NCBI GenBank assembly: GCA_947172415.1
Contig: OX359191.1
Coordinates: 6,510,001 to 6,574,000, forward strand
Direction: 5' to 3'
Source: Chondrosia reniformis
Lineage: Eukaryota; Porifera; Demospongiae; Chondrillida; Chondrillidae
Length of the DNA: 64,000 bases
This document shows positions 34,461 to 45,993 of the stretch, in pieces; position 1 is the first letter of the stretch; each line of letters begins with the position of its first letter. The translations under genes and the position numbers were made by a program. The notes beneath the pieces are model-generated. The model was not told the DNA's origin. It saw only the letters and a list, made by a program, of their open reading frames with translations, and searched no databases.

Positions 34461-35496
34461 ATAGTATAATGATCAGGAAGTACATTTATAGTACATACAC
34501 ATGTACCCATACGTAGGTACAGTACAAACATGACAGAAATAAAAATGGATTATGATTGGCCATGAGTTAAGTTTTTCAAGCTGATCTTTAACTGATTCCA
34601 AACTATTGTGAATGAATCAGTTCTTTTTCAAAGATTGATTACTTTTGGTTCGCTTATCCTCCAACTCTAAAATTTGAGTTTTAAGTTTTTGCTTAAGTTG
34701 ACTTCTTCTAGTACCATCAACCTTCTTCCTCGAAGATGTAGATGTTTCAGAGTGTGCCTATGGGCAAATAAGAGCACACACATGTTTCCTATTTCATATG
34801 AAGTGCATACATCATTTGTAGTGCATTATGAGCCAAAAGATAAAAGACAGGAGCAGTGATGAAGGGTGGAATTCCCAGAAACAGCTGTCTGACACAATGG
34901 TGAAAAAGAGAAGTAGAAGTAGTATAGCCTCGTCCGAAGCACTAGGTTTGGTTCCCTATAGGCCTTTGCTCTAAAGTAGATGTATATAGCATGTAAGAAA
35001 AATGGTGTGTTAGATTATTTATTATGTGCGTACGTATACGTATATGTACAGTAGAGCTGTACTGAGTACAATACCTGTCTTCTAGCGGTATTCCTTGCCA
35101 TTTCACCACATCCGTGCACCTCAGCTAGATGATGAGAGAGACAGAAGTGTTTACCACAATAGGCACAGTTCTGTCTGATCAACTTGAGACTGGCTTTACA
35201 CTGCCCATAAGAACAAGTGGAGTTCAACTTTACAGTTTCACTTATCAGTTCCTCAAAATCCTCCCCATCAGTACTAGTGGTTCCTCTTTTTGATTTCTTT
35301 GTATGCTTCTTAGGCTTGGATGCAGCATGTTTCACATCCTATGAGCAGGGAAAGTCCCCTCATACAGTCACACACTGATCACATGCACAACATAGTCAAA
35401 CAAAAGCTATGTATATACAAATAGTCACACATTAGAATGTAGTCACATAAGTTCACTGTAACACAATTATATATAGTAATGGCATACTAACAGGAT

Positions 35497-35662
35497 ACTG
35501 TTACATCTCTCAAAAGGTTCATCTTTTGACCACTTAAGCATCTAAAGACACGGTTTAGGTTTAATCTTCTGTCAGATATTTGATCCCAAAGGTCTGCTTC
35601 GACTACTCGCAGAATCAAATGTTAGATCAAAAGACGAACCTCTTAAGAGATACATTTGAAGG
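35497..35662. mobile_element. Short inverted-repeat element in IGHMBP2 intron
   Basis: Imperfect inverted ends of about 28 bp (atctctcaaaaggttcatct at the left; gaacctcttaagagatac at the right) enclose about 110 bp without an ORF. MITE-like. Confidence 0.6.
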
Positions 35663-38600
35663 GTACCATTTAGAAAAATGTTTGAGTGGGATAAAATCAT
35701 GGTATATATGCTGAAATAAGGGTGAAGGGTAAAATAATAATATACACGATATAGAATTTAAAGGGGGAGGGGCAACCAGCTTCCAAGAGGGCAGATGCCC
35801 TCCCCCACCCTCCCCCTACGTATATAAAACACTGATTTGACACAGTTAGAAGCAATCCTCATAATATCGTACTGTCACGCTGTACGTACGTATATAGTCC
35901 CTTGCTAACAATATTTGTACACAATGTGCATACTGTAACACACAAGAGTATGTATTTGGGAACACTGACTTGATGTTAGCTAGTGGACGTACCATGCTTG
36001 GAGGCTTTGAGCATCTCAACTCATGAAGGTCAAAGTTCATTTGAGGAATTAGTTTTCTACAAACTGAACACCTTAATACATCTGTAACAAAATCAAGTTA
36101 ATTAAACATCCAGATCCACTCATAACACTGCATTATGTATCATACATATAACACACATTTTCACTATTAGTGTAATAGGAATCCAGTACACATGGGTAAT
36201 CCACAACATCATGATCCCAAAGATATGGTGTTTATGAGGTTAAGAAAATGTACAAATAAAATAGACTCTTTTCAATAGACTTATTACTTAGGGAAACCTA
36301 TAGAACTTATAAAGAAGATATAGTTTCTTTTCCACAGACACACAGCATAAAACATGTGTAACAGCTAACTACGTATATACCTCAATGTCGAGAATGACAT
36401 AGTACAATATCAAAGATTTGCAACTTTTAAAATAAATTATGCTGATACAAAAATCACACTGAATATCATGAAACATCGGCTAACTGTAATATTTTTCTGC
36501 ACACACACACCTGATGAAGGTGTCTCTAAGGTTGATTTCTCCTTCTTTTTCTTTTGTTCAGCTGGCATATCTTCATCTTCCACCCCAAATGGCTGCTGCT
36601 CGTTTGGAGGTGAGGTTGCTGTTTTTGTAATTTGAATAAATCGTGCATTTCCACTTCCACTGCTAACATGTTCCAAACCTATTTCCTCGGCAAACTGTTT
36701 TAAACAAATATAGTACACACAGCAACAATTTATATTATACATGTGTCATATACTATACGTATACATACGTATGTCTATACAACATACATTATATTGTCTT
36801 TGAGCATCAGCAACACTCCTTGGATACAGAAATTGAAAATTTCAGTATCTTAATAGTGTTACTGGTGTTCAAAGAAAATCGATTTCCTACTATGAATGCA
36901 AATACCCCTTTCAATATATCAATAGCTTTTAATTGAAAACACATTGAATAGAGCAGTCATGTTTTTCGGCAATCCCTATTTAGAGAGTACTTTTGTATTA
37001 TCTCTGATATAGAGTACATGCATATACAGTGTATGAATACCTAATACTGTCATAATTACAAATGTAAAATTATCTGTACATTTACATAATAGAGTAAGTT
37101 GTGATATAAACTACAACGTACGTACTTCATGTACAATTCTTCGTTGACCAGCTGTAAATGTAACAGGAAAATCTTTAACAACTTCAGAAGAACTTGTAAA
37201 CTCTAAAATTTCTTGTTTGATTTGTTCTATTTCCAAGATATCATCAGCTGCATTAGTCACATGACTGTCATGTGACTCTGAAGTAGTTTCTAATTGAGTA
37301 CTCTGTGATCCAACATCAGGCAAGACTTCCCCTTCTTCAGACTTGTTGGAGGTTAGATGATCTGTTCCCTTTGAAGTGTCCCCTTCTACAACCATCCTTG
37401 CCATCTTCACAGGTTTAACCTGATTGATATCCTGTCTGCTAGTTTTAGCTCTTGATGTGTAACTTAGAACCTTTGATTCAAATGATGGATCTACCAAAGC
37501 AAAACTTACACACTTATAGCTAAGAACATCTTTCGTTTCTAGACCACCCCATTTTAAGCAACTATAGGGGTATTCCCTAAAGTGATCTTGGCAATCTAAA
37601 AAGCACATACTTTCACGTACCATTGATATATTCAAAAGCCGATTTGACTATTCCGTGATTCTGAATGTACTGAATCTGCCCCTTTATAAAAGGCTCTTTT
37701 GAAACAGTATTAGAATCTCCTATTAAAGTTAAATGCCTCCGGGCTCTTGTTACTGCTACATTGCTTCTTCTTTGCTCAGACAAGAAACCAATTTCACCTA
37801 ATTAAGGAATTAATAAATTTATAAATATACCTCTTTAGCATGTACGTATACACTGATGTTATGCAATGCTGTCAAGTTTCCAAAGTTCATATCTGCTACC
37901 TTTAATGTTTGATCTTGTTAATGTAATAACCACAGCTTCCTTTTCTCGACCTTGAAATCCATCCACAGACCTAATTTCAATATTTGGATTGGAAGTTGAA
38001 AGCCGCTGCCTGATTAGTTCAACCTAAGGAAGTTGTCTCACTATGACACCTTTACAGTATATTGGTAGACATTTAAAGTTGAGCCTACCTGTAGATTATA
38101 TGGAGCTATGACTGCAATATCCTTTTCTTTAACGCCAAAGGATAACAATTCTCTGATGTAATGAACTACCAAGTCAACTTCACCTGTAGAGATAAGTACG
38201 TACCAAATGTCATGCTCCCTTAGTCACCATACTAAATCAAATGTCATTGAACACACACATACAGGTACTTATATATGATGCATGGTCAATTAGTATGGTA
38301 CCAATAAAAATCATTTGATGATCACAAAGTGAAGTCATGCAGCACATATACACAGTTGTAGTAGCTGTAGCTTGTTGGTTGAAGATACAATTATCATTTG
38401 CCATCTATCCCTTTTCCATCTTTTCCTAATTCTTAAAGGGTTGTATAGGAACAGTTGTGGTTTACTTATCACCTCAGGATTGAATGTAACACAAATTAAA
38501 GGGAATTACCCTCATTTCCCTTTGACTCCTCCTCCTCAGTCTGCAGCTCATACAGGTCACACCCAGCAGTGTCTATGAATACAATCGGACAATCAGTGGT

Positions 38601-39023
38601 CTCACTGGAGGCTACACCCTCAAGGTCACTGAGAACATGGCCGTCCACGCTGTGGTGGGCTAGCAGCTGGTTCTCATACAGAAACTGGGAAGGCCACTGC
38701 ATGATGTGCACATTCATCCGGTACTGAACTCGTAGCATGAAGGAGAGGGTTGCTTGATGATTACAGGTCTCTTCATCCTCTCTACTGCTCTTCTTCAACA
38801 AGCGTTCCATTAATGTCACATTGAAGCCCTCTTTGGCAGCTCTAAATATAGTAACAAAGAAATAGGAAATGCTGTCATCATAATGGGAAATTAAAAATGC
38901 ATAAATCGCCATGACAAAAAAATTGTACAACATACAAATACTCAATATGAACATATGCATATGATGTGAATTGGTTACAATTTGAGCATCAGCAACACTT
39001 ATTATTGATCAAAGTATTAGGAC

Positions 39024-39048
39024 ATTTCGACCTGTAGGTCTTCCTCAG
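39024..39048 (-). ncRNA. Hammerhead-core-like motif 2
   Basis: Minus strand: CTGAGGA, A, GACC-TACA-GGTC, GAAAT. Position 7 of the core is free in the hammerhead consensus, so CTGAGGA is allowed. It sits in an intron of the IGHMBP2-like gene, within a repeat at about 38970-39140 that ends with ttgctgatgctcaa. Confidence 0.35.
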
Positions 39049-40829
39049 CAATAAATGAGGAGGAAGGCATACAACCAGTTTAAATAGAAGAAGGTGACAT
39101 GTGATGAGTTATGATGTAATGTTTTTGGGCGTCGCATATGATGTTAATATTTCCTAAGAGTAGACTTTAGGAGTATCTCTCCAGTTAACAGTGTATATGT
39201 ACATTATCCAGAGAGTGAACCACATCTGGACTCACTTATCTGATAAAATGGTGGGAGGAAGCTGCAAGTGGTCTCCTGCTAATATGCATCGCTTGGAGTA
39301 GAGCATGGGGACCCAGCAACTCAGCTCCAGGGCATGAGCGCACTCATCAATAACTACTACATCAAAGTGGCCTTCAGGTAGACACCTTTAACATGGAAAG
39401 AAGTGTAAATATGCACATGGCAGTAGATGAGGATTCTATGTATTTATTGTCAAATTTTATCTGTTCAAGTTTGATACCCTTAATACATGTATATATTTAG
39501 CAGTATCCAATTAAGTTACTTTCCTTGTAGTTGTAAATTCTTAGGAGAAAAATATGCATTACATTTCCACTTTTCCCATAACTACATGCTCATAATACTT
39601 TAAAGTGATAATCAGAAAGAAAGGTCCTTTTCACATTTGTGTAGACATCTTTAGAGGTATCGTGTAAACAATGCAGATATATCTTTTTAAGTTTAGGGCT
39701 AGAAAGCTGGCATTCTTGTAAAGAGTTAGATCATCTTTGAGCCTTTTATCAGGGTTAAAGGTAGCAAAAGATTGCAATTGTCTGTCAATTGTCATTTTAT
39801 CCCACTTAATAATGGAAGCGATTGACCAAACCTGTAGATCGCTAACAAACCTTACTTTAGTACACCATCTGGTGTGGCAGTAATGACACTGGCTGACTGG
39901 AGGATCTCCTTTAAGGTTTTCTAATAAAATAACATACAGGACTGAGCACAGTACAGGCAATCTACAGCATACGTACTTCTTCTTTGAGATGAAGATCTTT
40001 CTTCAAAAGTTTTCTGCCAAACTCCCTTCCTTCCTATTTACACTCTTTGAATGCCCATCTTTACCTCTACCCCTCTGCATGTAGGACTATAAGGCAACAT
40101 GCACAAGCTCTCACTAGGTAAAGGCTTTACTCTAAAGTAGCATGTAGCATGTAAAAAAAATGGTTCATTGATTATTTGTGTAAGGACTTACAAACTGTTT
40201 TTCAATGTCTTTCCTGACTTCTCTTACAATAGCAGCTGCTTCAGATCTAGCAACTATAGCATCTAATGAGCAGTTCTAGACAGCATCATCAACTCTTGCT
40301 GGATGACCCGAATGAACTACCTGTCACAAAAAGGTGGGGCAGAGGGAGTGGCTTCAAACTATGAAATCCATAGTGCTGCATGGGACATATACTTTACAAC
40401 TGAATCTTGTCAGTCTTTCAGTAATATTATCAACTGCTACATTCGAAGGGGCACAAGCTAATACCTGCAAATACCAGAAGATCAAGACAGTCAAAGTGTC
40501 ACTGGTTGATCACTCTTTTACCTTTTTGCCCTGCTTGACAAGCTGTAGTATCACTTAACCAGAGTGGTGGTCTTGCTGGTCCCAGGTGGTCCATGGATAA
40601 TGGAGAGGTCGGGTCTGCCAAGGGCAAACTGGACAGCCCTACACTGGTACATATCTAGCAAAAAAAGCTATTATACAGTTGAATGCTGGCTGAGGGATGA
40701 TCCTGGGTATGGATTAATTTTAGGGTTATCCCCAACTGCGAACAGAAGGAGAAGAAAAAAATGAATTAGATGGCCTAAGGGTGAATGTGACATATGATGG
40801 TCAGACTCTACCTATATAGAGTGTATCAA

Positions 40830-43800
40830 TGAATGGCAATGGATGAATGGCAATGTTCCAACCTCCAATGAAGCACCCTCAATCGAGGTAGTAAGAGACT
40901 TTTGGAAAGATTGTAGGTACTGTTGGTAAGGTCAACAAAGACGACCCAGGGGTGAAAGAATGGCTAAAGGAAACCAAAAAGAGGGTGGGTAGAACCTCCT
41001 CGGAAGGTCCTGATAGCATTGATGAGACCAAACTGAGGAAAGCCTTGAAAAAAGCAAAATGCTGGTCTGCCCCTGGGCCGGATGGCATCCACACTTTTTG
41101 GTAGAAAGTACTCCCATCTGCACAGTCTGCCTTGGCAGATGTACTACGGAGGGTGGTGAGCGGAGATCTGTCAGTCCCAGACTGGCTTACAAGGGGTCGT
41201 ACTCTACTCATCCCCAAAAAGGGTGACCCGAAAAGTGCGGCCAACTACCGACCTATTGCGGGTCTCAACACAATGTACAAGGCTGTCACAGCATACATTG
41301 CATCAGAACTACTTACTTATACCTACACTAATGATCTTTTGCCTATGGCCCAAAGGGCCATGAGAAAAGGGAGATGGGGCTGCGTGGACTGTCTACTGCT
41401 GGATCAAACAATCGGTCTAGATGCCAAAATTACTGGCAAGCCACTTAGTGTGGCATGGATCGATTATGAGAAGGCATATGACAGAGTCCCTCATAAGTGG
41501 GTGATGAAGGTGCTAAAAAACCATCAAGTGCCCAGGTTGGATCCGGAGGTCTATAGAGCTCTTCTCCAAACACTGGGCTACTGTGTTTGAGTTGAGGACT
41601 GTGGGGAAGGTGGTTAGGAGCAACCCTGTTAAATATAACAGGGGACTCTTCCAGGGAGACTCCTTATCACCACTCCTTTTTTGTCTGGCCATAGCTCCCA
41701 TATCCCAAGTGCTTAACAGAACCAAGGGATATACCCTCTGGCATGATGGGGAAAGGAACACCATGTCACACTTGTTGTACATGTATGACCTTAAGATATA
41801 TGCTGGAGGGCCTGATAAACTCAAGGAAGCCATGGAATGTGTGGAGAAAACCTCAAATGCCATTGGTTTGGAGTGAGAAAGTGTGGAACAGCTCACATGC
41901 AAAAGGGGAAAATTTTGGCTGGCCCAGACAACCCTGAACGCAGTGAAGAGTCCATAAGGAGCCTTGAAAAAGGTACTACCTATAAGTACCTAGGGCTAGA
42001 ACAACTGTTTGAGGTAGATGACAGCAAGGTCAAAGCTTGCTTGATCAATGAATTGAGAAGGAGACTCCACAAAGTGTGGAGCTCTCACCTCAATGGTAAG
42101 AATGCTGCAGAAGCCTCAAACATGTTGTGTGCCTCTCTATTGAGATACTCCTACCCAGTTTTGAGGTGGACTAGATGTGAGCTTCCAAAACTGGAAAGAA
42201 TGGTGAGAAAGATCATGAGAAAGTACCAGTGTCATCACTATAACTCTGCCATTGAGAGAGTGAACTTGTCTCACTCTCAAGGTGGTAGAGGGCTCTGCAG
42301 TTTTCCTTTGGATCACGACAGGGCTGTTGTGAATCTGGCAAGATACCTCCATACTACCAATGATCCACTCATAGCTGTTGTGGTTAAACACCAAAAATGG
42401 TTGGAGTGCTCAAAGCAGAGGAGGACTGTCATAAAAGAAGCCAGATTGACACTGAAAAGCCACGGTTTATCAGAGAGTACGGTAGTACTCTCTAAGTAGG
42501 GATGGCCCGAAAAAATGGATGCCATATTCAATGTATTACGGGTTAACACCTTATAAGTAGGCAGTGAATGCGTTTTTACCTCTTTTAAACTCATAATGTG
42601 TCTTTTTGTACAATTTCAATTGAGGGAAGTTGTTTTCAAGTTTGTAAAACGGTTTCAGGCCTACTCATTTTTTTCTTCTTCTTCCTTTTATTTCACGCTA
42701 GTACATAAACGCGCTTGTAGATAAATATTATATTAATATTTATAATATATTTCAGTGACTTAACAATACACATCACTTCCATGTTTGGGTGCACCATGAT
42801 GGCTGAAGTAGGGATAGTGCACCCAAACATGGAAGTGATGTGTATTGTTAAGTCACTGAAATTTGAGGCAGATATATATTCTATTTGTGTATTGTTAGCC
42901 TTATTATATGATCATTGTCTTGTTTCTTTGCTTTTTCTAGATGTGATAGGTACTGTTGCAGGGACTGCCATCCCTACTTCTCATTTCATTTTTTAAATGT
43001 TTTTATTTACTTGTATATATAGAACTAGACCGGAAATGTGGCTAAAGACAGATCCCTCACAAAAGAGTGTAGGAGAATGGAGGAGAGTGGCACGTGAGCT
43101 CCAGGAGGCTTAGACTAAAAGGTTAAAAAGTAACCTAGCCGAAAAGTCTCACCAAGGCTCATTCCACAGACAAGTCACAAATAGGGAGTCTTATGAGTGG
43201 CTTTCTGAGGGGAGACTCAGACCTCAAACTGAGGCTCTGATTTTCGCAGCCCAAGATGATGTGCTGCACACTAGGTGGTACCAAAAAGGAATTCTAGCCT
43301 CCTAATGTGCAGAGAATGTGGCAAGGCTATGGAAACAGTCAAACACATACTAAATAGCAAGGGATTTTCTCTCTACAAAGAGAGGCATGACCAGGCAATA
43401 CTGATAGTGTTGTGAAGATTGTTAAAAGAATATGGATTCAAGCAGGAAGAGCCCTGGTACAAACTAGAAGCAAAACCAGTCTATGAGAATAGGTCTGTCA
43501 AAATCTTGTGGGATCCTAGTATCCCTACAGATGAAGAAATGACAGAAAAAGGCTAGACTTAGTTGTTGAGGATCGGCTGTGTCAGTCCTTCTTTATTATT
43601 GACATGTCGGTTCCTACTGACAGCAATCTTAATGGAAGATGGCAAGAGAAGTTCCAAAAGTACCGGAAGCTGGCAGCTGAGATGAGGAAACAATTTAGGG
43701 GCTACCGAATTAAGGTAGTCCCGATGATTGGAGCTTTGGGGACTGTTGATACGCTCCCAGAAGACCTGAGGAGCATTCCAAAGCTGTCAAAAGGTGCAGT

Positions 43801-43905
43801 AGAAGTGATGACAGCCATGCAGAGATCTGTTCTCTGTTCGGCCGTAAGGATATTAAGGAAACATCTATTTGTTGAGGGATTGGGGCCTGGACGATAAGTA
43901 GTCCT
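40830..43905 (+). pseudogene. R2/NeSL-like LINE, degenerate
   Basis: Reading three frames in turn gives a non-LTR reverse transcriptase. KKAKCWSAPGPDGIHTFW is followed by a stop at 41102, then TLLIPKKGDPKSAANYRPI, VAWIDYEKAYDRVPHKW, FQGDSLSPLLFCLAIAPI, and a YADD region altered to LLYMYDLKIYAGG. The 3' part has LCRECGKAMETVKHIL and VVPMIGALGTV, typical of the C-terminal zinc knuckle and restriction-like endonuclease region of R2/NeSL-type elements. Frameshifts near 41580 and 41860, several stops and a nested MITE (42470-43022) make it inactive. Its 5' end abuts the broken 5' end of the antisense IGHMBP2-like gene. Confidence 0.85.
42470..43022. mobile_element. Foldback MITE nested in the LINE
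   Basis: The left end agagagtacggtagtactct matches 24645. A near-perfect inverted repeat lies at 42751-42860 (arms about 45 bp, core gcacccaaacatggaagtga). Right flank ttatttacttgtatatata as at 25555. It interrupts the LINE coding sequence, so it moved after the LINE inserted. Confidence 0.85.
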
Positions 43906-44089
43906 GTCCCAGTCCTTGCCTGTCGACCTCTGGAAAGTATATAGTGGTGGATTGGTGCATGGAGGTACTCCCTCCTATTATGATGGTCAACTTTGGCCCG
44001 ACGTGCACCTGTCTGCTACTGCCAGAAGGAGGCAAAGCCGCGACTTCTGGCTAAAAACCCAAAGAAGGGAAGACATGACTGACTGAGGG

Positions 44090-44480
44090 TTGTCCAAGCC
44101 AGATACTCCTTGCCTTGGTAAACTAAGGCAAGAAGTAACAAGGTTTACCATTAAGGGTTTTGTTTGTACAGTAAATAGCAAAGTCAAGTGTCTTGGCATA
44201 GTGATTGATGAAGACTTGTCATAGTGCAACCACATTGATCATATTAGGAGAAAATGTTTCTCGGCTCTATCAGCATTAAGGAGACACAAGGATGTAATGC
44301 CACTCAGTATCCAGAGGAGGTTTTTCATGGCATTTATTATTCCACATATTCCACAGGCTGTTCTGTATTCGGGATGGATTGTACAAAGTGCCTTAGAGAT
44401 AAAGTATAGAAAGGATTCAGAAGTACAGGATCAGACTTATCATATCCAAGAATGACATCAAGTGGATCCCTGAGAAGACA
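44090..44480 (+). pseudogene. LINE reverse-transcriptase C-terminal fragment
   Basis: Plus strand reads FTIKGFVCTVNSKVKCLGI, VIDEDLS, a stop, CNHIDHIRRKCFSALSALRR and MAFIIPHIPQAVLYSGW. This is the KYLG-x-D...H segment of Jockey/CR1-like reverse transcriptases and appears distinct from the LINE just upstream. Truncated on both sides. Confidence 0.6.
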
Positions 44481-45025
44481 ACTGTGATGGGTACCCCTGG
44501 AGAGACCTTTGGAGCCTTCCTTCTTCTTTAGGTCCACTGCCCTGAACAGCTATTTATACCCTTCATTAGTGACCCTAGGAGTCTTTGACTTTTCTTGATC
44601 TTTTGTGAATCCTTGGTTATAGATGTGCTAATAATAACCTGTGCATGCATGTCTGATGTCACTAATATATACCTTCTTATTATCATATATATAAAAGCAT
44701 ATATCTGAATACCGTTTTGAAAGTCTAAAATAGGGTTTAGAAATGTATTATATAAGAGATTTTGGCTCCTTGCAATTGGCTGGTATAGATAACATTGTTA
44801 ATAGATTAAAACAATTTTTGGATGTAAGCACATGGACTGCAATTGTAGCATATAACACTGAAACATTAGAGTATAGCATCATTTAAAAGGTTAAGAAATC
44901 AGTCACAATTTAGTATTAGGCCTAGTTGTTGCAATTTGACTGGGTAGAAATCTGTGTACCTCCTGGTGTATTGTATATAAGTGGTAAGGAGTATTTCCCA
45001 TTGCAACAAAATGCAAGGACTGGAT

Positions 45026-45057
45026 GTTTCGACCACAAATTGGTAGGTCTTCATCAG
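45026..45057 (-). ncRNA. Hammerhead-core-like motif 3 (long loop)
   Basis: Minus strand: CTGATGA, A, GACC, an 11-base loop, GGTC, GAAAC. The stem is kept with a loop different from the other copies. Flanking UUAUUG upstream and CAAUGG downstream could form a weak stem I, but the base at the cleavage position would be G, which is not the usual H. Confidence 0.38.
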
Positions 45058-45751
45058 CAATAATGAGGAAAGAGATTGCAACAGCTAGCTAAATTAAAAA
45101 AATAATGACATGAGTTGAATTCCAAATGGAGCCAAGTGATATACCCTGGTCCGTATTTATGCATCTGTTAGTCTGAATATGCATTGCCTATATCTTTATT
45201 TTCCTCCTCATTAGGTGTTGTTCCCTTTGTATTACTTCTGTTTCTCCCCAAGTGTTGTCGTGTCATGTCTTTATACATTTACTGCTATGGAATTGTTAAT
45301 GCCAGAGACAGAATGTAATACCAAAGGTTCTAAGAGTGATTTTGCCTCTAAAATGTCCAAAAGTGACATTTCACGCTGAGAAGACAGGTTTTGTACTACT
45401 TAGAGAATGTACCAGAATGGCACACTGCAGGAACTTCTTCCAAAGGTAAAGACAATGTCTACTACAGGAAGTAATGAGAACTTTAAACCAAGATCATGCA
45501 TGAAGCTTATAGAACGATGGAGAAATGGATTAGTGAGCATGAGACTAACTCCTTTCATACTTGCTGGGAAAAACAACCACAGAAGTTGATAACCTTAGCT
45601 TGAAAGCCAACATGCACAAACTGGATAACAAGAAAATAATCAGGAACTACAGTACCAGGCCCCTAGATAAGACAGAGGAGAAAGTGCTAGCACTTGGCCT
45701 AAACTTCATACCCAGGAACATCCCATACTATGCAGGAGATAGTAACAATTG

Positions 45752-45775
45752 CTGATGAAGACCTAAAGGTGGTAG
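45752..45775 (+). ncRNA. Hammerhead-core-like motif 4 (decayed)
   Basis: CTGATGA, A, GACC-TAAA-GGT then ggtagt in place of GAAAC. The 3' half of the core is mutated. Confidence 0.25.
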
Positions 45776-45993
45776 TGTCCAGTCCTTGAATTTTGTTGTA
45801 GATAATTCAAAAAAAAATTAACCTAATTAGATTACTATTATAATGATAGCTTGCACTAGTACTGTAAATAGATATACAGATGGATATAGATACTGCTTGC
45901 ATGCATGTGTATGTATATATATATACATAACAGTTTACTAATTTTATTGCTTAAAGATGTACGTATAATCCTGCACAATTCAGTGAGTACTTC

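Larger units (their letters stand above)
34617..40667 (-). pseudogene. IGHMBP2: IGHMBP2/SMUBP2-like helicase, 5'-truncated and damaged
   Basis: UPF1-family (SF1) helicase. Exons, 5' to 3': about 40522-40660, 40393-40464, 40192-40320, 39977-40033, 39856-39920, 39236-39385, 38510-38841, 38089-38183, 37900-38023, 37621-37797, 37126-37595, 36511-36694, 35993-36081, 35075-35338, 34617-34757. Visible: motif [11 protein letters not shown] (GKT expected), [51 protein letters not shown] and VAVTRARRH. An R3H domain follows (HEFAEEIGLEHVSSGSGNARF), then an extra CxxC...HxxxC finger, an AN1 finger (CLSHHLAEVHGCGE) and a basic C-terminus. Damage: one base is missing at 40556/40557 after motif I, TAG at 40276-40278 replaces a probable Gln, and the N-terminal half (domain 1B side) is absent; a LINE begins where it should be. 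Everything from 40033 downstream is intact, so loss of function may be recent, or a haplotype or assembly may be at fault. Confidence 0.85.
45000..45800 (+). mobile_element. Penelope-like element remnant with hammerhead-like ends
   Basis: At 45585-45730 the plus frame reads DNLSLKANMHKLDNKKIIRN, then DKTEEKVLALGLNFIPRNIP, the conserved NLS...E..LL..GL.F.P region ahead of the PLE reverse transcriptase. The hammerhead-like motif lies at 45026-45057 on the minus strand and, degenerate, at 45752-45775 on the plus strand. Both are followed by ccagtccttg, so the element has inverted ends. Confidence 0.65.
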
